Assembly (NCBI RefSeq): GCF_963677005.1
Contig: NZ_OY781616.1
Coordinates: 689,501 to 753,500, forward strand
DNA from: Maridesulfovibrio sp.
Lineage (GTDB): Bacteria; Desulfobacterota; Desulfovibrionia; Desulfovibrionales; Desulfovibrionaceae
Length of the DNA: 64,000 bases
Direction: 5' to 3'
The translations under genes and the position numbers were made by a program. Shown one piece after another: positions 60,567 through 64,000 of the stretch; the stretch's first letter is position 1; the number at the start of each line of letters is the position of its first letter. Below the pieces are notes generated by a model. That model did no database searches, was not told the DNA's origin, and worked only from the letters and a program-made list of their open reading frames with translations.

Positions 60567-62104
60567 AGTTCCTCCTTGAGTACCACGGGCAGCATGTCCG
60601 CTATTTCAGTTGCAATGTTTCCACGGTACGGAAATTCCTCATTCAGATACAGTCCTGCCAGTCCATGCCAGTATACCCCGATGCAGGCGCTTTGCATAGG
60701 GGAGAGCGATCTGGCGAGCAGGGCTCCGGTTATTCCTGCAAGAATGTCCCCTGAACCTGCGGCTGCAAGGTTGGGTGCAGCAAGTGGAGAAATCAAGGTT
60801 CGTCCGTCCGGGCAGCCGATCACTGTTCCTGCTCCCTTGAGGACAAGGTACACCTGTTTGGAGACGGCGTATTTTCTGGCGGTTTCCAGGCGGTTTTCCT
60901 CCACCTCGGAAATGGTCTTTTTCACCAGTCGGCCCATCTCTCCCGGATGCGGTGTGAAAATGGAATTCCTGGGGATTTTCTGCATCAGATGAGAATCCCT
61001 TGCGAGCACGTAAAGAGCGTCGGCGTCGAATACAGACGGAGGAAGGTCAGCGTCAAGCAGTTCGGCAATCAGCCTGTGCGCTCCTTCGTCTCTGCCTAGT
61101 CCGGGCCCGATCACTACGGATTCGTATCTGTTCAGAATGGGCAGGAGTTCCGCGATGGCCTGTTCGTCCCATGTCTCGCCGGAACCTAGTCCCATGGTCA
61201 TAAGTTCCGGCCTGCCGCCTTTCACCTCGGAGGCCAGCCCGGCAGGGCAGGCCATGGTGGCGTATCCCGCTCCGGCCCGCATGGCGGACAACCCGGCAAG
61301 GTGTAAGGCTCCGGTAAGCCCCTTGGAGGCCCCAATGAGCAGCACGTGACCGGATGTGCCTTTATGCATGGCCGGAGTCGGCCGGGGAATATTTTCCAGA
61401 ACTTCGTTGCGAATCAGAAAGTTGGCCGGAGAGTGTTTTGCCTTGACCTCGGCCGGGATTCCGATGGGGGCAACAATAAGCCTGCCCGTATAGTCCGCCG
61501 CTTCGGGCAGGATCAATCCCACCTTGGCATTCTCGAAAGTTACGGTAGCATGTGCCTTGACGGCTATGGGCTGCGGCCTGCCGGTCAATCCGTTCAACCC
61601 GGACGGGACATCCACGGAAAATATGAAACTCCGCCCGCTTGCTCCGGCCTTGTTGATTTCGGATACTATGTCCATGGCAAACTGCCTGAGTTCCCCCTGA
61701 AAGCCGGTCCCCAGCAATCCGTCTATGATGATGTCCGAATCCGGCAGGGTAACAGTGCTTGTCTGCCTGAAAAATTTCATCGCCACGCCCATCCGGGAGG
61801 CGATTTTCATGTGGTAGGCGGCATCTCCCTTGTAACCGTTTTTGGGCGCAGTATGCAGTATGAGAACTTCAGCCCCCATATCGGCCAGCAGGCGCCCCAT
61901 GACGAAGCCGTCACCGCCGTTGTTGCCTGAGCCGGAAATTATCAGAATGCTTTTGCCGGCGACCTCCCCGTATTCGTCAAGAAGTGTGAAAACAGCTTCT
62001 CTTCCGGCGTTCTCCATAAGAATTTCGCCCCGGATGCCTATTTCATTGATTGTGACACTGTCCCAACCGGCCATTTCAAAAGGTGTTGGAAGGGGAGAGA
62101 ACAT
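60560..62104 (-). CDS. nnr: Bifunctional NAD(P)H-hydrate repair enzyme (epimerase + dehydratase)
   Basis: 514 residues. N-terminal NnrE epimerase, about residues 1-215 (NEIGIRGEILMENAGREA, GSGNNGGDGFVMGRLLADMGAEV), and C-terminal NnrD ADP-dependent dehydratase, about 225-510 (HKGTSGHVLLIGASKGLTGALHLAGLSAMRAGAG, then SVFDADALYVLA, NSIFTPHPGEMGRL and AAAGSGDILAGITGALLA). It repairs damaged (hydrated) NADH and NADPH. It lies between acpS (112 bp) and the CBS gene. Confidence 0.94.
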   Translation of the reverse strand: MFSPLPTPFEMAGWDSVTINEIGIRGEILMENAGREAVFTLLDEYGEVAGKSILIISGSGNNGGDGFVMGRLLADMGAEVLILHTAPKNGYKGDAAYHMKIASRMGVAMKFFRQTSTVTLPDSDIIIDGLLGTGFQGELRQFAMDIVSEINKAGASGRSFIFSVDVPSGLNGLTGRPQPIAVKAHATVTFENAKVGLILPEAADYTGRLIVAPIGIPAEVKAKHSPANFLIRNEVLENIPRPTPAMHKGTSGHVLLIGASKGLTGALHLAGLSAMRAGAGYATMACPAGLASEVKGGRPELMTMGLGSGETWDEQAIAELLPILNRYESVVIGPGLGRDEGAHRLIAELLDADLPPSVFDADALYVLARDSHLMQKIPRNSIFTPHPGEMGRLVKKTISEVEENRLETARKYAVSKQVYLVLKGAGTVIGCPDGRTLISPLAAPNLAAAGSGDILAGITGALLARSLSPMQSACIGVYWHGLAGLYLNEEFPYRGNIATEIADMLPVVLKEELC

Positions 62105-62216
62105 GGTGACCTCCTTTTATACGGGAATTTTCAGCTTTATTTGTGAGGCAAAGTCCTGCTTGAAAGGTTTCCGGCGGAATCGGCAGTTCCGAATCAATCT
62201 TCTGGCCGGGGCGGTG

Positions 62217-62591
62217 TTATTTTTCCAGCACCACTACTGCAACGGCGCTGTCCCGTCCGTGAGTGAGGGAGATGTGGATTCCCTTGATTCCGAGTTCCTG
62301 GCTGCGTTCAAGAGCGTTACCGGAAAAGACAAGCTGCGGAGCGCCGGATTCCAGATTTGTCACTTCGATGCACTGGAAGGTGATCCCTTCGGCAAATCCG
62401 GTTCCAAGAGCTTTGACCGCAGCCTCTTTGGCCGCGAACCTTGCAGCTACATACGGAACCGGATTTTTGGCCGGAAGCATTTTCAGTTCCCCGGCTGTAA
62501 GGATTTTCTCCGCAAAACGTTCGCCGTATTTATCAAGTGAACTTTTTATGCGGTCCAGTTCGGTGATATCAATGCCCAGGCCGACTATCAT
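62217..62591 (-). CDS. acpS: Holo-[acyl-carrier-protein] synthase
   Basis: 124 residues from ATG 62591 ([15 protein letters not shown]); an upstream in-frame start at 62645 would overlap pdxJ heavily and is not family-like. It transfers the phosphopantetheine arm of CoA to ACP. The magnesium site (GIDI, Asp) and the [18 protein letters not shown] motif are present, with [16 protein letters not shown] at the end. It follows the pdxJ stop by a single base, the usual pdxJ-acpS pairing. Confidence 0.95.
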   Translation of the reverse strand: MIVGLGIDITELDRIKSSLDKYGERFAEKILTAGELKMLPAKNPVPYVAARFAAKEAAVKALGTGFAEGITFQCIEVTNLESGAPQLVFSGNALERSQELGIKGIHISLTHGRDSAVAVVVLEK

Positions 62592-62592
62592 G

Positions 62593-63318
62593 CTAATCGG
62601 CGAAGGTCCGGACCAGTTCCACCATATCGCGAACCGCACGGTCAAGCCCGACCATGATGGCTCTGGCCATTATGGAATGCCCGATTGAGTATTCGCAGAT
62701 GCCGGGTACATCGGCAAAGTCAAGTATATTAAGGTAGTTCAGCCCGTGGCCGAGGTTTACCTTCAAGCCGAGATCCTGACAGCGCCTGATTCCGTCGATG
62801 ATGCGGGACAGTTCCTTTTTCCGCAGGTCACGGTCGGTGGCATCGGCAAAATGTCCGGTATGTATCTCCACATATTCGGCACCGATGTTCTTTGCCGCTA
62901 TGATCTGTTCCGGGTCTGCATCTATGAACAGACTGGAGCCTATTCCCTTTTCATGAAGAGGAGCCAGATATTCGGTCAGTTCCTTTTCACGACCTATGCA
63001 GTTGAGCCCGCCCTCGGTGGTCAGTTCCTGGCGCTTTTCAGGTACAAGGCATACTGTTGTCGGATCGGTTTCAAGGGCAATGCGCTGCATTTCCTCAGTG
63101 GCGGCCATCTCAAAATGAAAATCGGTCTGGATGGTCCGTCTGATGAGTTCTATGTCCCGGTCCTGTACATGGCGCCGGTCTTCCCGCAGGTGCATTATAA
63201 TCCCCGCTGCACCGGCAAGCTCGCACATGGCTGCAGCGACTACCGGGTCCGGTTCCGTTCCAAGACGGGCCTGTCTTACTGTTGCAACGTGATCCACGTT
63301 GACACATAAAAGTGGCAT
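62593..63318 (-). CDS. pdxJ: Pyridoxine 5'-phosphate synthase
   Basis: 241 residues from ATG 63318 with GGAGG 8 bases upstream; 32 further codons are open but not conserved. It closes the pyridoxine ring from deoxyxylulose phosphate and 3-amino-2-oxopropyl phosphate. Visible are [53 protein letters not shown] and [12 protein letters not shown], with [14 protein letters not shown] at the end. First gene of the long minus-strand operon ending at the MBL gene. Confidence 0.96.
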   Translation of the reverse strand: MPLLCVNVDHVATVRQARLGTEPDPVVAAAMCELAGAAGIIMHLREDRRHVQDRDIELIRRTIQTDFHFEMAATEEMQRIALETDPTTVCLVPEKRQELTTEGGLNCIGREKELTEYLAPLHEKGIGSSLFIDADPEQIIAAKNIGAEYVEIHTGHFADATDRDLRKKELSRIIDGIRRCQDLGLKVNLGHGLNYLNILDFADVPGICEYSIGHSIMARAIMVGLDRAVRDMVELVRTFAD

Positions 63319-63412
63319 GGTTATATCCTCCGCTGAATTATTTCCTGATTGTCCGCCCTTATTGATCCTTTGTATTCCGGTTCGGCTCAAGGCTCCGGGC
63401 AGGTAAGCGGAC

Positions 63413-63439
63413 AATATAGTTAATACTCTTGCTTGGCAA
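63413..63439 (-). promoter_or_regulatory. Candidate promoter of the pdxJ-acpS operon
   Basis: TTGCCA (63439-63434), 15 bp, TATATT (63418-63413) on the minus strand, 95 bp before pdxJ. The 261-bp divergent gap to the UDP-glucose dehydrogenase gene contains no other gene. Confidence 0.4.
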
Positions 63440-63579
63440 CCGTCATGTCCCTGTAACCGAGGGCGGTTGACTTTGATTTTGTTATGACGTTATTCGCACG
63501 CTTAGCAGAGACAAACAGCGACTCAGATACCTGTCTGACGTCAGATGATAAACGAAAATATTAATCGAGAGAACAGCTA

Positions 63580-64000
63580 ATGAACATTTGTATTGTCGGT
63601 ACCGGCTATGTAGGCCTGGTCAGTGCGGCTTGTTTTGCCGAGATGGGTAACCACGTCTGGTGCGTGGATGTTGATCCCAATGTCGTAACTACCCTTAAGC
63701 AGGGTAAAATTCATATTTTCGAACCCGGACTTGAAGATCTGGTCAAGCGCAACTACGAGGATGAAAGGCTTTTTTTCACCACCGACCTCAAGGAAGGAAT
63801 GGCGAAGGCCAAGCTTATTTTCATATGCGTCGGAACTCCCTGCGGGGCCGACGGAAGCTGTGACCTGAAGTATGTGGAAGCCGTCGCCCGTGAAGTGGGG
63901 CAGACAATCAACGAGCCGAAAATCATCGTGGACAAGTCCACTGTTCCCGTAGGCACGGCGGACAAGGTTCGCAAGATTGTCCGGGAGGAACTGGATAAGC
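63580..64000 (+). CDS. ugd: UDP-glucose 6-dehydrogenase (N-terminal 140 residues; cut by window edge)
   Basis: The frame from ATG 63580 stays open to the window end. It begins MNICIVGTGYVGLVSAACFA, the Rossmann GxGYVGL signature of UDP-glucose/GDP-mannose dehydrogenases, and continues through FEPGLEDLVKRN, ICVGTPCGADGSCDLKYVEAV and IVDKSTVPVGTADKVR. It oxidises UDP-glucose to UDP-glucuronate for surface polysaccharide. GAGAG lies 9 bases before the ATG. The catalytic Cys region lies beyond the window, so family subtype is inferred from the N-terminal half. Confidence 0.9.
   Translation, partial: MNICIVGTGYVGLVSAACFAEMGNHVWCVDVDPNVVTTLKQGKIHIFEPGLEDLVKRNYEDERLFFTTDLKEGMAKAKLIFICVGTPCGADGSCDLKYVEAVAREVGQTINEPKIIVDKSTVPVGTADKVRKIVREELDK

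Noticed and set aside
1..64000. CRISPR arrays, tRNA or rRNA genes, insertion sequences, prophage
   Set aside because: None seen on either strand: no regularly spaced repeats, no tRNA T-loop in the gaps, no transposase or phage-like genes.

Overview
The window reads as chromosomal DNA of an anaerobic sulfate-reducing deltaproteobacterium, most likely a marine member of the Desulfovibrionaceae. The indications are a Tat-exported periplasmic [NiFe] hydrogenase with its own maturation protease and HypC, a large outer-membrane porin of the Desulfovibrio type, two phenylacetate-CoA ligases (one with a tandem-ACT partner), a YedF selenium/sulfur-transfer protein and citramalate-based isoleucine synthesis. 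Genes are dense and mostly housekeeping. The organism assignment is inferred from gene content only.

Layout. 1-4058 (minus): rpsF-rpsR-rplI-dnaB-paaK plus the start of a DUF456 membrane protein, behind a promoter near 4122-4148. 4311-9202 (minus): fabI, hisD-purC and a porin. 9503-13455 (plus): uvrC and kup, separated by a dispersed repeat. 13499-17602: an AT-richer accessory block with an orphan Hpt protein, a LysR regulator divergent from an AEC-type permease, an unusual ribbon-helix-helix/GntR/FCD fusion regulator and a DJ-1/PfpI protein. 17844-19791 (minus): paaK2 and a tandem-ACT gene behind a phenylalanine-rich leader peptide and attenuator. 20108-22294 (plus): rsfS, gpmI and a small zinc-ribbon gene. 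22422-26577: rluB, yedF, an MsbA-type flippase and a DUF374 acyltransferase. 26838-32860: a PAS-containing chemoreceptor, an HD-GYP phosphodiesterase and an amino-acid ABC transporter lacking an ATPase gene. 33019-37976: gap, fba, surE, a YhaM-like HD exonuclease and tmk. 38494-42180 (plus): hynB-hynA, maturation protease, hypC. 42248-47289: a lectin with a VPLPA/PEP-CTERM-like tail, an M20 peptidase, cheZ, a PilZ protein, a NIL-ferredoxin, a YbgF/CpoB lipoprotein. 47289-51969: lgt, lspA, ileS, DUF493. 52189-55813: two unknown genes and a GH57 glycosidase. 55913-63318 (minus): a biosynthetic run with an MBL hydrolase, cimA, lysC, tsaE, a CBS protein, nnr, acpS and pdxJ. 63580-end: a truncated UDP-glucose dehydrogenase.

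The most interesting item is minus-strand 19791-19660. A 19-residue open frame with ten Phe codons is followed by three mutually exclusive pairings and an intrinsic terminator, just upstream of a phenylacetate-CoA ligase and its ACT-domain partner. It has the architecture of a classical Phe attenuator on an aryl-CoA ligase operon. This suggests the ligase serves phenylalanine supply from phenylacetate, through reductive carboxylation of phenylacetyl-CoA, as well as or instead of degradation. Secondary highlights are the RHH-GntR-FCD fusion, a two-copy dispersed repeat that extends the kup reading frame, a coding hairpin kept intact by G-U pairs at the rplI/dnaB overlap, and two candidate structured RNAs.

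Limits: all names come from reading the sequence and recognising families. No database search, folding program or composition calculation was run. Promoter and RNA-structure calls were made by eye.
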